Below, in pieces: positions 41,474-51,243 of a DNA stretch of 62,964 nucleotides. The DNA comes from Roseomonas populi. GTDB taxonomy: Bacteria; Pseudomonadota; Alphaproteobacteria; Acetobacterales; Acetobacteraceae. The notes below the pieces were generated by a model. It made no database searches and was not told the DNA's origin. It saw nothing but the letters and a program-made list of their open reading frames with translations. Each line of letters opens with the position of its first letter. Positions within the stretch are counted from its first letter, which is position 1. The stretch covers positions 1 to 62,964 of the forward strand of contig NZ_JANJOU010000033.1 in the NCBI RefSeq assembly GCF_024594815.1. Reading direction: 5' to 3'. The translations under genes were made by a program, and so were the position numbers.

Positions 41474-42514
41474 ATGTCGGACGTTGCGGACGCGGATTTC
41501 CTGCTGGACCAGCGCGGCACCGGGCGCGAGCTCGGCGCCTGGGTGGCCGACGTCGCTTTCGGGAAGGAGGGGCGCTCCGCCGCCTTCGCCCTCTCGGATG
41601 GCAGCATCCACCTCGCCACCCCCGCGGACCATACGGGGGAGTGGCGGAAGCTGGAAGCGCATGACGGCGCCGTCCTCAACATGATCCCGGACAGCGCCGA
41701 CGGCCTGCTCTCCGGCGGCGACGACGGCAAGCTGCTGCACGTCGCGCCGGACGGCACGGTGGAGGTCGTCTCCGATTTCGGAATGATGAAGTGGGTGGCG
41801 CACCTCGCCGCCCATCCCTCCGGGCTGCGCGCGATCGCGGTGGGCAAGAACGTCCACCTGCTGGACGGCAAGGGTGCCAAGCTGAAGACCCTCGGCCCGC
41901 ACCCCTCCACCGTCGGCGGCGTGGCGATCGACGCCAAGGGCAAGCGCGTCTTCGCCTCCCACTACAACGGCGTCTCCTCCTGGTTCGTGGGCGCGAAGGA
42001 GGACAAGCCGCGCGTGCTGGAGTGGAAGGGCAGCCACCACGCCATCGCCGTCTCCCCCGATGGCCAGAACGTAGTCACGGGGATGCAGGAGAACGCGCTG
42101 CACGGCTGGCGCCTGACGGATAGCCAGCACATGCGGATGTCCGGCTACCCCGCGAAGACCCACTCCCTTTCCTTCACCGCCAAGGGCCGCTGGCTGGCCT
42201 CGTCGGGCGCGGATTCGGTTGTGCTCTGGCCCTTCTTCGGCGGTGGCCCCATGGGCAAGGCGCCGACGGAGATCGCGGGCGGCGACCAGGTGATCTGCAC
42301 CCGCGTCGCCTGCCACCCGCAGCACGAGGTGGTGGTGGCGGGGTTCCAGGACGGGCTGGTGCTGATGGCGGAGATCGCCTCCGGCAAGGTGGTGCCCGTC
42401 GCGGCGCCCGGGCGCGGCGCCATCTCGGCGCTGGCCTGGAACGCGGCCGGCACGCACCTCGCCTTCGGCACGGAATCCGGCTTTGCCGGGCTCATCGACT
42501 TGGCGAAGCGCTAG
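41474..42514 (+). CDS. WD40-repeat protein paired with the COG0523 GTPase
   Basis: A 346-residue beta-propeller protein without signal peptide, so likely cytoplasmic. Several WD-type blades are visible, for example AVLNMIPDSADGLLSGGDDGKLL, HAIAVSPDGQNVVTGMQENALHGWRL and HSLSFTAKGRWLASSGADSVVLW. The ATG is 2 nt after the GTPase stop, so they are translated together. The tight pairing suggests a scaffold or client-recognition subunit for the GTPase; that function is inferred. Confidence 0.85.
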   Translation: MSDVADADFLLDQRGTGRELGAWVADVAFGKEGRSAAFALSDGSIHLATPADHTGEWRKLEAHDGAVLNMIPDSADGLLSGGDDGKLLHVAPDGTVEVVSDFGMMKWVAHLAAHPSGLRAIAVGKNVHLLDGKGAKLKTLGPHPSTVGGVAIDAKGKRVFASHYNGVSSWFVGAKEDKPRVLEWKGSHHAIAVSPDGQNVVTGMQENALHGWRLTDSQHMRMSGYPAKTHSLSFTAKGRWLASSGADSVVLWPFFGGGPMGKAPTEIAGGDQVICTRVACHPQHEVVVAGFQDGLVLMAEIASGKVVPVAAPGRGAISALAWNAAGTHLAFGTESGFAGLIDLAKR

Positions 42515-42534
42515 GCCAGCCCCACCCTGGGGTC

Positions 42535-43362
42535 ATGAGCGATCGCATCACGACCCCCCTCCTCTCCATTCCCCGCCTCGGCCTGGGCACCTACCGCCTG
42601 ACCGGGCCGGCGGGGCAGGCCGCCGTGGAATCGGCCCTGGCCATGGGCTACCGCGCCCTGGACACGGCCGAGATGTACGGCAACGAGGCGGAAGTCGGGG
42701 CAGGCCTCCACGCCTCCGGCCTGCCGCGCAAAGACATTTTCGTGACCAGCAAGGTTTGGTGGGACCATCTCAGCCCCGGCGAGATCCGCCAGGCCTGCGA
42801 GACCTCCCTCCGCAAGCTCGGCACGGACTACCTGGACCTTTACCTCGTGCACTGGCCGGCCGCCGACATGGATCTGCATCGCGTGATGCACGACATGACC
42901 CGGCTGCGCGAGGAAGGCCTGACCCGCGCGATCGGCGTGGCGAACTTCCCGCCGCATCTGCTGAAGCGCGCCATCGAGACAGGCGCGCCGATCGCGGCGA
43001 ACCAGGTGGAGTACCATGCCCAGCTCTCGCAGGACCGGCTGCTGGACATCACCCGGCCCAACAACATCGTGCTGACCGCGTATTCCCCACTCGGCCGCGG
43101 CGTGATGACGGAGAACCCGGTCATCCAGGCCGTGGCCGCGCGCCACGGCACCGGCGCCGGGCAGGTCGCACTGGCCTGGCTGCTGCGGCAGGATGGCGTG
43201 GCTGCCATTCCCAAGGCCTCACGCCCGGAGAGTCAGCGCGCGAACCTGGAGGCACTGGCCCTCGCGGGTCAGCTCACCGATGCGGATGTAGCGGAGCTGG
43301 ATGCGCTGCCAAAAGACCAGCGCCTCGTGAATCCGGCCTTTGCGCCGGATTGGTCGGCCTGA
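42535..43362 (+). CDS. Aldo/keto reductase
   Basis: A 275-residue NADPH-dependent TIM-barrel reductase of the 2,5-diketo-D-gluconate reductase type. The catalytic tetrad regions are visible: ALDTAEMYGNE (Asp, Tyr), VTSKVWW (Lys) and YLVHWPA (His). The NADP-binding end is AIPKASRPESQRANLEAL. It starts 20 nt after the WD40 gene and may belong to the same transcript. It ends one base before the convergent secreted-protein gene. The substrate is unknown. Confidence 0.9.
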   Translation: MSDRITTPLLSIPRLGLGTYRLTGPAGQAAVESALAMGYRALDTAEMYGNEAEVGAGLHASGLPRKDIFVTSKVWWDHLSPGEIRQACETSLRKLGTDYLDLYLVHWPAADMDLHRVMHDMTRLREEGLTRAIGVANFPPHLLKRAIETGAPIAANQVEYHAQLSQDRLLDITRPNNIVLTAYSPLGRGVMTENPVIQAVAARHGTGAGQVALAWLLRQDGVAAIPKASRPESQRANLEALALAGQLTDADVAELDALPKDQRLVNPAFAPDWSA

Positions 43363-43713
43363 TCAGGTGTAGCGGACGGGCTTCGCGGCGCCGGCCGGCG
43401 AGACGCAGAAGTGCACGGCCGGGTAGAGAACCGCCGCGGCCTCGGCGGCGGGGGCCTCGGCCTCCGCGGCCTGCTCCACCGGCTTGCGCGGCGCCGGCCG
43501 GGCGGCCGGGGCGCGGCGGCGGGACGGGGCCGCCACGGGCCGCTCCGCCCGAACCTGGCGGGAGAAGATGGTCGCGCCGGAGGAGATCGGGGCCGCCACG
43601 TCGCACATGGTGGCATTAACGAAGGCCGGAGCGTCCTGCGCGCTTGCAGATGGCGCAAAAGCCACAGCCCCAGCCAGCATTCCGAAGAGTGCGATCGTTC
43701 CCCAATTCCGCAT
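43363..43713 (-). CDS. Small secreted hypothetical protein
   Basis: A 116-residue protein with a signal peptide (IALFGMLAGAVAFAPSASAQ, cleavage near residue 26). The mature part has two cysteines (NATMCDV and HFCVSP) separated by a Pro/Ala/Glu-rich, probably disordered stretch. No family is recognised. Its stop codon abuts that of the convergent aldo/keto reductase with no spacer. Confidence 0.7.
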   Translation of the reverse strand: MRNWGTIALFGMLAGAVAFAPSASAQDAPAFVNATMCDVAAPISSGATIFSRQVRAERPVAAPSRRRAPAARPAPRKPVEQAAEAEAPAAEAAAVLYPAVHFCVSPAGAAKPVRYT

Positions 43714-43888
43714 CCCCGACCCCCTCTTCCATTCCAGATCAACTAGTTAGCGTCGCTTCTTGCGTCGCCCTCTGCGGAATGAACGCGGAGTCGTGGCGGC
43801 GGTTTCTCGCGAAGCCGAAAGGCGGGTCAAGCGTTGGGCGGGCGGCGACAATCCAAACACCCGATCAGGCCCTCCCAGGAGCGACCAG

Positions 43889-44323
43889 ATGAGCGACAAG
43901 CCCACCGGAATCCCCGGCGTTTCTCCCCAGGACGACGATGACGAGGTGGATCTCGGCATCAGCGTCCAGGCGGTCGCCAACATCATCGACGCGGCCCGCG
44001 CCTCCGACGAGACGGAGGAGGACGAGCTGAACGAGGACGTCGAGATGGAGAATGCCGACGACGCCAAGCCCGACCTGACCGGCGAGAACCTGGAGACCCT
44101 GATTGAGGAGCTGAACGAGGACGAGCAGGCCGCCCTCATCGCCCTCGCCTGGGTTGGCCGGGGCGACTACGAGCCGGACGAGTGGGGCGAGGCGCTGGGC
44201 CTTGCCCGGGAGCGCAACGAGGCCGACACGGCCGGCTACCTCATGGGCATGGACCTGCTCGGCGACCTGCTGGCCGAAGGCCTGGCCGCCTTCGGCATCG
44301 TCGTGGAAGAGATCGAGCGCTGA
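43889..44323 (+). CDS. DUF3775-family protein
   Basis: A 144-residue, very acidic cytoplasmic protein. The C-terminal half has the DUF3775 pattern: EELNEDEQAALIALAWVGRGDYEPDEWGEA followed by RNEADTAGYLMGMDLLGDLLAEGLAAFG. The N-terminal half is rich in Asp and Glu. AGGAG precedes the ATG at 43889. The family's function is unknown; it stands alone with 175 nt of non-coding DNA upstream. Confidence 0.85.
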   Translation: MSDKPTGIPGVSPQDDDDEVDLGISVQAVANIIDAARASDETEEDELNEDVEMENADDAKPDLTGENLETLIEELNEDEQAALIALAWVGRGDYEPDEWGEALGLARERNEADTAGYLMGMDLLGDLLAEGLAAFGIVVEEIER

Positions 44324-44356
44324 CCCGGATCGCCTGACCCGCGCCGCGGGCCGGTC

Positions 44357-45076
44357 CTATCCGAAGACCGGCCCCGGCAATCCCGCGATCTCGCGCACCA
44401 GCTTTCGGCGAACCGCGTTGCCGAAGGCCTCGAAGTCCTCGGCCGCGATCAGGAAGGCGCCGTCCCCTCCGATCACCGATTCCCGGTAGTAGGCGTCCAG
44501 CGGGATAGGCGACGGCCTCCCGAAGGTCGGGCGGTCGTTGATGATCGGCAGCCCGTTGATCGTCACGCCCTCCGCCACTACCCGGTCGCGCACGCTCTCC
44601 ACGGGCTGGCCGCTGTTGTTCACCCCGTCGCCGGAGACGTCGATCACGCGCCGGGTTCCCTCAAACGGGCTTTCCGAGAGGGTGCGCAAGGAGAAATCCA
44701 GCCCGCCGGAGATGGATGTCCAGGAGAGCGCGACGCGCGGCGCCTGCTCCAGCGCCAGGGCCCAGCCCTCCGCCTCCGCCTGGCTGCCGATATGCGTCCA
44801 GGGGATCACCAGCCGCTGGTAGTCCGATCCCGCCCACTCGACATAGGCCACCGCGATCGCCCCGGTCATGCCGGAGCGGATCGCCTCCACCACGCGCGGA
44901 TCGGTAATGGCGTTGCGATAGCCCTCGCGCTGCAGCCGCGCCTCGTCGTCATCGATGGAGCGGGAGACGTCCACCGCCAGCACCAGCAGCAGGTCCACCG
45001 CCTCCTCAGCGCGCGCGGGGCCTGCGGTGGGAAGCATCGCGGCGCCGCTCGCCGCGAGAAGGGACCGACGCCGCAT
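44357..45076 (-). CDS. DUF1194 (von Willebrand-like) secreted protein
   Basis: A 239-residue exported protein with a twin-arginine-like signal (MRRRSLLAASGAAMLPTAGPARA). The mature part matches DUF1194, a VWA-like fold: VDLLLVLAVDVSRSIDDDE carries a MIDAS-like DxSxS motif, with WTSISGGLDFS and RVIDVSGDGVNNSG. The ATG at 45076 has GAGGGCAGG before it. Family members are uncharacterised periplasmic proteins; metal-dependent binding is inferred from the motif. Confidence 0.88.
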   Translation of the reverse strand: MRRRSLLAASGAAMLPTAGPARAEEAVDLLLVLAVDVSRSIDDDEARLQREGYRNAITDPRVVEAIRSGMTGAIAVAYVEWAGSDYQRLVIPWTHIGSQAEAEGWALALEQAPRVALSWTSISGGLDFSLRTLSESPFEGTRRVIDVSGDGVNNSGQPVESVRDRVVAEGVTINGLPIINDRPTFGRPSPIPLDAYYRESVIGGDGAFLIAAEDFEAFGNAVRRKLVREIAGLPGPVFG

Positions 45077-45157
45077 GGACCTGCCCTCTGCTGATCCGGC
45101 GATCAGATCAGGCGTGTCCACTCCACCGCAATGACTTTTGAATGGCGCACGCGCTTG

Positions 45158-45823
45158 TCAGGGAAGGTGCACGGCCGGAACGGTCGATGGGTCCGGCGCC
45201 CAGCCGCCCGGCACCGGCCGCAGCAGCGGCGCCGCGAAGGCCGCGAGGACCGGCACGTCCCCCGGCCAGCCCGCCACCCAGCGGTCCCCTTGCGCCATCG
45301 CCACGAGGAGGCCGACCGGCCGCACCCCAGCCTTCGCCAGCAGCGCCAGCCCGGCCAGGGCGGAGGTGCCGGTGCTGATCACATCGTCGATCAGCAGCAC
45401 GCGGCGGCCCTGGAGCCGGTGCAGCACGCGCGGGTCGAGCCAGATCCGCCGCTGCCCCGGCGCGGTGGAGGAGGAGACGGAGGCGGAGAGCGCCTCCTCG
45501 TACCAGCGCTTGCGGGAGTAGCCGGCTGCCACCCAGTTCGGGTGCCCCAGCGCCTCGGCCACCAGCGGCGCCAGGGCATGGCCCAGCGTGGGCAGGCCGC
45601 ACACCGCCTCCGCCCCCAGCGGCCGCGCCGCATCGGCCATCCAGCCCGCCAGGCGCCGCTGCACGGCGAAGGAGGTCTGGTTCGCGATCAGCCCGGTGAC
45701 CGCCACATCCCCGTAGTCACGCAGCGGCAGGCGCAGGGCGGAGCCGTCCGGCATGGCCAGGGCCACGCTGTCCCGATGAGGCGGCGTGTCCGGGGCGGGT
45801 TCAAAACCTTGCCAGAAATCCAT
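45158..45823 (-). CDS. Phosphoribosyltransferase family protein
   Basis: A 221-residue type I PRTase-fold protein. The PRPP-binding motif is VLLIDDVISTGTSA (about residues 142-155), preceded by AVCGLPTLGHALA and the flexible-loop region GYSRKRWYEE. The base or partner is not clear; it resembles orphan PRTases rather than the well-known purine or pyrimidine salvage enzymes. It is divergent from the peptide ABC transporter, with 74 nt between starts. Confidence 0.82.
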   Translation of the reverse strand: MDFWQGFEPAPDTPPHRDSVALAMPDGSALRLPLRDYGDVAVTGLIANQTSFAVQRRLAGWMADAARPLGAEAVCGLPTLGHALAPLVAEALGHPNWVAAGYSRKRWYEEALSASVSSSTAPGQRRIWLDPRVLHRLQGRRVLLIDDVISTGTSALAGLALLAKAGVRPVGLLVAMAQGDRWVAGWPGDVPVLAAFAAPLLRPVPGGWAPDPSTVPAVHLP

Positions 45824-45897
45824 CCTATGCGCTTGGCACGGTGTCGCGCGGCGGTCCAGCCTCGTACAAACACGCGAATCCCTGCCGGAGACGAGCC

Positions 45898-47496
45898 ATG
45901 CCCAGCCGCCGCAACCTCCTCGCCGCCTCGGGCGCCGCCTTCCTGGGCTGGGACGCCACGATCCGCGCCGCCTGGGGCCAGACCCCGCCCGGCGTGCTGG
46001 TGATGGCGAAGCAGATCGACGACGTCATCTCGCTCGACCCCGCCGAGAGCTTTGAGTTCACGGGCACCGAGGTCTGCGGCAACGTCTACCAGAAGCTCGC
46101 CACCACCTCGGCCGAGGATCCCTCCCGCCTCGTCGGCGACCTCGCGGAGAGCTGGACCGCGAGCGACGACGCGAAGACCTTCACCTTCACGCTGAGGACC
46201 GGCCAGAAGTTCGCCTCCGGCAAGGAGGCGACGGCGGAGGACGTGGTCTACTCCCTCCAGCGGGTGGTGGCGCTGAACAAGAGCCCGGCCTTCATCATCA
46301 ACCAGTTCGGCTTCACCAGGGACAACATGGCGCAGACCATCCGCGCCACGGACCCGCGCACGGTGGTGCTGACCACCGCCGAGCCCACCGCCACCTCCTT
46401 CCTGCTCTACTGCCTCTCCGCGGCCGTCGGCAGCATCGTGGAGAAGGCCACCGTCGCCTCGCGCGCCCAGGGCGACGACTGGGGCAATGCCTGGCTGAAG
46501 GGCAACTCCGCCGGCAGCGGGCCCTACCGCATCGTCTCCTGGCGCGCGAGCGAGGCGGTGACGCTGGACGCCAACGCGAACGCCGCGAAGGCGCCGGCGA
46601 CCCGCCGCATCATCCTGCGCCATGTCGCCGATCCCTCCGCGCAGCTTCTCGGCCTGCAGCGCGGCGACTACGACGTGGCGCGCAACCTCGCCTCTGATCA
46701 GATCAAGTCGGCGCAGGGCGATAGCCGCTACACCGTGGTCACGCAGCGCAAGGCGGGCCTGCTTTACATCGCCATGAACCAGAAGCACCCCATCCTGTCC
46801 AAGCCGCAGGTCCGGCAGGCCATCAAGTGGGCGATCGACTACGAGGGTATCCAGCGCAACATCGTCCCGAACAATTACGCCGTGCACCAGGCCTTCCTGC
46901 CGGAGGGCCTGCCGGGCGCGCTGACGGAGAAGCCCTTCAAGGCCGACGTGGCCGCGGCCAAGAAGCTCCTCGCCGAGGCCGGCCACGCGGACGGCGTTGA
47001 GATCGGGTTCGACTTCTTCTCCGGCCCGCCGGTGAACGACATCGCCCAGGCCGTGCAGGCCAACCTGGCCGCCATCGGCATCCGCGCCCGCATGCTGCCG
47101 GGCGAGATGCGCGCGGTCATCACCAAGACCCGCGCGCGCCAGCACGACCTCGCCCTGCTGCGCTGGGGGTCCGACTACTTCGACCCGCACAGCAACGCCG
47201 AGGCCTTCAGCATGAACCCCGACAACGGGGACGATGCGCGCAACAAGACCCTCGCCTGGCGCTCCGCCTGGAACATCCCCGAGCTGACCGCCCGCACCAT
47301 CGCGGCCGTGAAGGAGACGGATGGAGAGAAGCGGGTGTCGATGTACGAGGCCCTGCAGCGCGATCATCAGCAGCAGAGCCCCTTCGCCATCATGCTGCAG
47401 GACCTTGAGGTGGCCGTTGCCCGCAACACGGTGAAGGGCGTGCAGATCGGCGTGCTGAACGACCGCACCGCCTACGCCGGCATCACCAAGGCCTGA
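45898..47496 (+). CDS. ABC transporter substrate-binding protein (family 5, peptide type)
   Basis: A 532-residue periplasmic receptor of the Dpp/Opp class. The signal MPSRRNLLAASGAAFLGWDATIRAAWG is followed by the typical opening (MAKQIDDVISLDPAESFEFTG), the SBP_bac_5 landmarks TFTLRTGQKFASGKEATAEDVVYSLQR and GSGPYRIVSW, and SKPQVRQAIKWAIDYEGI. GGAGACGAG precedes the ATG at 45898. First gene of a five-gene ABC operon. The substrate may be peptides or another compound of similar size. Confidence 0.92.
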   Translation: MPSRRNLLAASGAAFLGWDATIRAAWGQTPPGVLVMAKQIDDVISLDPAESFEFTGTEVCGNVYQKLATTSAEDPSRLVGDLAESWTASDDAKTFTFTLRTGQKFASGKEATAEDVVYSLQRVVALNKSPAFIINQFGFTRDNMAQTIRATDPRTVVLTTAEPTATSFLLYCLSAAVGSIVEKATVASRAQGDDWGNAWLKGNSAGSGPYRIVSWRASEAVTLDANANAAKAPATRRIILRHVADPSAQLLGLQRGDYDVARNLASDQIKSAQGDSRYTVVTQRKAGLLYIAMNQKHPILSKPQVRQAIKWAIDYEGIQRNIVPNNYAVHQAFLPEGLPGALTEKPFKADVAAAKKLLAEAGHADGVEIGFDFFSGPPVNDIAQAVQANLAAIGIRARMLPGEMRAVITKTRARQHDLALLRWGSDYFDPHSNAEAFSMNPDNGDDARNKTLAWRSAWNIPELTARTIAAVKETDGEKRVSMYEALQRDHQQQSPFAIMLQDLEVAVARNTVKGVQIGVLNDRTAYAGITKA

Positions 47497-48512
47497 TGCC
47501 CCTCGCGCGTCTCCGGGCGCTGGCGGCCACCGCCGCCAGCATCCCCATCACCCTCCTTGGCCTGGCCGTCGTCACCTTCTTCATCGGCCGCGTGGTGCCG
47601 ATCGACCCGGTGCTGGCCGTGGTGGGGGACCGCGCGCCCGCCGACGTGGTGGCGCGCGCGCGGGTGGAGCTGGGCCTGGACCAGCCCCTCTACGCCCAGT
47701 TCTGGCGCTACCTGACGGACATCCTCTCCGGCAATCTCGGCCGCTCCGTGATGACCTCCAACACGGTTTGGGAGGACATCGCCCGCTACTTCCCCGCCAC
47801 CTTCGAGCTGGCGACGCTGGCCATCCTCATCGCCGCGGTGCTGGGTATCGGCCTCGGCGTCCTCGCCGCCACGCGCCAGGGCTCCTGGGTAGACCAAGCG
47901 GTGCGGGTCTTCTGCCTTGCGGGCCATTCCCTGCCCGTCTTCGTCCTCGCCCTCATCTCGCTGCTCGTCTTCTACGCCTGGCTGGGCTGGCTGCCTGGCC
48001 CCGGCCGCCAGGGCATCGTCTTTCAGGACATGGTGGAGCCGGTCACGGGCATCCTGACGCTCGACACGATCCTGGCCGGCGACTGGCCCGCCTTTCAGGA
48101 CGCGGTGCTGCACCTGATCCAGCCCGCCGGGATCCTCGCCTTCTTCTCGCTTGCCTACATCGCCCGCATGACCCGTGCCTTCATGCTGGCGGAGCTGCGG
48201 AGCGAGTACGTCATCACCGCCCGCGCCAAGGGCCTCTCCCCCATGCGGATCGTCTGGCGCCACGCCTTCCGCAACACCGCCGTGCCGCTGGTGACAGTGA
48301 TCTTCCTCACCTATGCCGGGCTGCTGGAGGGCGCGGTGCTGACGGAGACGATCTTCGCCTGGCCGGGCCTCGGGCAGTACCTCACCGTCTCCCTCCTGAA
48401 CGCGGACATGAACGCGGTGCTCGGCGCCACCCTCGTCGTGGGACTGATCTACGTGGTGCTGAACCTGCTGGCCGACCTGCTCTACCGCCTGATGGACCCG
48501 CGCACGCGATGA
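47496..48512 (+). CDS. ABC transporter permease (DppB type)
   Basis: A 338-residue membrane permease of the peptide/nickel ABC family. It shows the DppB pattern: an N-terminal membrane segment with VTFFIGRVVPIDPVLAVVGD, ELGLDQPLYAQFWRYL, and the EAA-loop region YVITARAKGLSPMRIVWRHAFRNT. It ends LLYRLMDPRTR. Its ATG shares one base with the receptor stop and its own stop overlaps the next start by 4 nt. Confidence 0.94.
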   Translation: MPLARLRALAATAASIPITLLGLAVVTFFIGRVVPIDPVLAVVGDRAPADVVARARVELGLDQPLYAQFWRYLTDILSGNLGRSVMTSNTVWEDIARYFPATFELATLAILIAAVLGIGLGVLAATRQGSWVDQAVRVFCLAGHSLPVFVLALISLLVFYAWLGWLPGPGRQGIVFQDMVEPVTGILTLDTILAGDWPAFQDAVLHLIQPAGILAFFSLAYIARMTRAFMLAELRSEYVITARAKGLSPMRIVWRHAFRNTAVPLVTVIFLTYAGLLEGAVLTETIFAWPGLGQYLTVSLLNADMNAVLGATLVVGLIYVVLNLLADLLYRLMDPRTR

Positions 48513-49519
48513 GCAAGGACAGCCCCATCGCGGATGCCGCCACCCCTACCGCGGCGCTGGAGCCCGTGCCGGACACGGCGCCGGAAGCCGCCCTGGCGCC
48601 CCCGCCGCCACAGCCCGGCGCCGCCCCCTCGCGCCGCGACTGGCTGCTGACGGACACCCCCGCCTCGCGCAGCCAGGCCGCCTGGGGCCGCCGCTACCAG
48701 GCCTGGCTCGCCTTCCGCCGCAACCCTCTGGCCATGGTGGGGCTGGGCGTGGTCGTCGTCCTGCTGCTGCTGGCCCTGCTGGCGCCGCTCCTCGCTACCC
48801 ATGACCCGGGCGCGCAGGAACTCGGCAACCGCCTCGCCGCCCCTTCCGCCGCGCACTGGCTCGGCACGGACGAGCTGGGGCGGGACGTCTGGTCCCGCCT
48901 TCTCTACGGCGGCCGGATCACGCTGGGGATGGTGGTGGCGGTGGTGCTGCTGGTGGCCCCGCTGGGCCTGCTGGTGGGCTGTATCGCCGGCTATGCCGGC
49001 GGCATCTGGGACCGGCTGCTGATGCGGGTCACGGACGTGTTCCTCGCCTTCCCCCGCCTGATCCTGGCCCTCGCCTTCGTGGCCGCCATGAAGCCGGGGG
49101 TGGAGAGCGCGGTGATCGCCATCGCCCTCACCGCCTGGCCGCCCTATGCCCGCCTCGCCCGCGCGGAGACGCTGACCATCCGCCGCACGGACTACGTGGC
49201 CGCCGCGCGGATGACGGGCGCCTCACCCGCCCGGATCGTGATGCGCCACGTCATGCCGATGTGCCTGCCGTCCCTCGTCGTGCGCGTCACGCTGGACATG
49301 TCCTCCATCATCCTCACCGCCGCTGGCCTCGGCTTCCTCGGCCTCGGCGCCCAGCCGCCCCTGCCGGAATGGGGCACGATGATCGCGACGGCCCGCCGCT
49401 TCATCCTGGAGCAGTGGTGGGTGGCGCTGATGCCCGGCATCGCCATCTTCGCCGCCTCCCTCGCCTTCAACCTGCTGGGCGATGGGCTGCGGGACGTGCT
49501 GGACCCGAAGCAGCGATGA
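48509..49519 (+). CDS. ABC transporter permease (DppC type)
   Basis: A 336-residue second permease of the same importer. The first ~65 residues are a Pro/Ala-rich cytoplasmic extension, then FRRNPLAMVGLGVVVVLLLLALLAP, the HWLGTDELGRDVWSRLLYGGRITL signature and the EAA loop DYVAAARMTGASPARIVMRHVMPM. The start overlaps the DppB-type gene by 4 nt. The long N-terminal extension is a little unusual. Confidence 0.94.
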   Translation: MSKDSPIADAATPTAALEPVPDTAPEAALAPPPPQPGAAPSRRDWLLTDTPASRSQAAWGRRYQAWLAFRRNPLAMVGLGVVVVLLLLALLAPLLATHDPGAQELGNRLAAPSAAHWLGTDELGRDVWSRLLYGGRITLGMVVAVVLLVAPLGLLVGCIAGYAGGIWDRLLMRVTDVFLAFPRLILALAFVAAMKPGVESAVIAIALTAWPPYARLARAETLTIRRTDYVAAARMTGASPARIVMRHVMPMCLPSLVVRVTLDMSSIILTAAGLGFLGLGAQPPLPEWGTMIATARRFILEQWWVALMPGIAIFAASLAFNLLGDGLRDVLDPKQR

Positions 49520-50367
49520 TCACCGATGAGCCCCTGGTGGCGGTGCGGAACCTCCACGTCGACTTCCCCTCCGCTACCGGCGTCACCCACGCCGTACGCG
49601 GCGTCTCCTTCGCCATCGGGCGGGAGAAGCTGGGCATCGTGGGGGAGAGCGGGTCCGGCAAGTCCGTGACGGGCCGCGCCCTGATGCGCCTCCTGCCCGG
49701 CAGCGCGAAGGTGCGGGCGGACGTGCTGCGCTTCGGCACCACGGACATCCTGCAGGCGGGCGAGCGGGAGATGCGCGCCCTGCGCGGCGGCCGCATCGGC
49801 CTGATCCTGCAGGACCCGAAATACAGCCTGAACCCCGTGATGACCGCGGGTGCCCAGATCGCGGAGGCGCTGCGTGCCCACAAGCGCCTGGGCCGGCGGG
49901 AGGCGCGCGACGCCGCCCTGGCCCTGCTGGAATCCGTCCGCATCCGCGACCCCCGCCGCGTCCATGATGCCTACCCGCACGAACTCTCCGGCGGCATGGG
50001 CCAGCGGGTGATGATCGCCATGATGCTCGCCCCCGACCCGGAGCTGCTGATCGCGGACGAGCCCACCTCCGCCCTCGACGCCAGTGTGCAGGCGGAAATC
50101 CTCTCCCTCATCGAGGAGCAGGTGGACCGGCGCGGCATGGCGCTGATGCTCATCAGCCACGACCTCCCCCTCGTCGCCCGCTTCTGCGACCGCGTGGCGG
50201 TGATGTATGCCGGCCAGGTGATGGAGGAGCTGCCCGCCGCCGAGTTGCACCACGCCCGCCACGCCTACACGCGCGGGTTGCTGGAATGCCTGCCCAGCCT
50301 TTCAGAGCGGCGGGAACGCCTGCCCACCCTGCGGCGCGACCCCGCCTGGCTGGCGCCCCGCCCATGA
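49516..50367 (+). CDS. ABC transporter ATP-binding protein (DppD type)
   Basis: A 283-residue ATPase with Walker A GESGSGKS, the signature [15 protein letters not shown], Walker [14 protein letters not shown] and a C-terminal oligopeptide-type region ([17 protein letters not shown]). It overlaps the upstream permease and the downstream ATPase by 4 nt each. It forms a heterodimer with the next gene product in this family. Confidence 0.94.
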   Translation: MITDEPLVAVRNLHVDFPSATGVTHAVRGVSFAIGREKLGIVGESGSGKSVTGRALMRLLPGSAKVRADVLRFGTTDILQAGEREMRALRGGRIGLILQDPKYSLNPVMTAGAQIAEALRAHKRLGRREARDAALALLESVRIRDPRRVHDAYPHELSGGMGQRVMIAMMLAPDPELLIADEPTSALDASVQAEILSLIEEQVDRRGMALMLISHDLPLVARFCDRVAVMYAGQVMEELPAAELHHARHAYTRGLLECLPSLSERRERLPTLRRDPAWLAPRP

Positions 50368-51107
50368 TCGACGTGCAGAAGCTGGACATCCGCTTCGGCG
50401 CCAACCACGCGGTGCGCGGCGTCTCGTTCCAGGTAGGCCAGGGCGAAACCTTCGGCCTCGTGGGCGAGAGCGGCAGCGGCAAGTCCACCGTGCTGCGGGC
50501 CATCGCCGGCCTTGTCACGGACTGGACCGGCCGCATCGCCGTGGACGGCCAGTCCCTCGGCCGGAAGCGCGACCGCGCCTTCTTCCGCACCGTCCAGATG
50601 GTGTTCCAGGACCCCTACGGCTCCCTCCACCCCCGCCAGACGGTGGACCGCATCCTCTCGGAGCCCCTGGTCGTCCACGGGGTGAAAGACGCCGACGCCC
50701 GCATCGCCCGCGCGCTGGAGGAGGTGGCCCTGCCCCGCACGGCGCGCTTCCGCTACCCCCACCAGCTCTCGGGCGGCCAGCGGCAGCGCGTGGCCATCGC
50801 CCGCGCCCTGGTGGCTGACCCCCGCGTGCTGCTGCTGGACGAGCCCACCAGCGCGCTCGACGTCTCCGTCCAGGCCGAGGTCCTGAACCTCCTGGCCGAT
50901 CTCCGCGCCGCGCGGGGCCTCACCTGCATCCTCGTCTCGCACAACCTGGCGGTCGTCGCCCATCTCTGCGGCCGGCTGGCGGTGATGCAGGGCGGCCAGA
51001 TCGTGGAGCAGCTGGACGAGGCCGCCCTCCGCGCCGGCCGGGCGGTGCACCCGCACACCCAGGACCTGATCCGGCTCTCCCGGGTGTTGGAGGAGCCGGC
51101 GGGCTGA
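50364..51107 (+). CDS. ABC transporter ATP-binding protein (DppF type)
   Basis: A 247-residue second ATPase of the importer, with Walker [10 protein letters not shown], signature LSGGQRQRVAIARAL, Walker [14 protein letters not shown] and the conserved VFQDPYGSLHPR Q-loop stretch. It ends HPHTQDLIRLSRVL. Last gene of the operon; the zinc protease gene begins 137 nt downstream. Confidence 0.94.
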   Translation: MIDVQKLDIRFGANHAVRGVSFQVGQGETFGLVGESGSGKSTVLRAIAGLVTDWTGRIAVDGQSLGRKRDRAFFRTVQMVFQDPYGSLHPRQTVDRILSEPLVVHGVKDADARIARALEEVALPRTARFRYPHQLSGGQRQRVAIARALVADPRVLLLDEPTSALDVSVQAEVLNLLADLRAARGLTCILVSHNLAVVAHLCGRLAVMQGGQIVEQLDEAALRAGRAVHPHTQDLIRLSRVLEEPAG

Positions 51108-51243
51108 TTTTCCGTCGCGGGTGTCAAGGGCTGACGTGCGGAACATTCCGCTGATATTCTGGCCCGGAGACGGCATCCCGGTCAGCGCGGACCCTCGGCC
51201 GCCGGCTCATGCACCCGAAAATGCCGAGTGAAACGAGAACACG

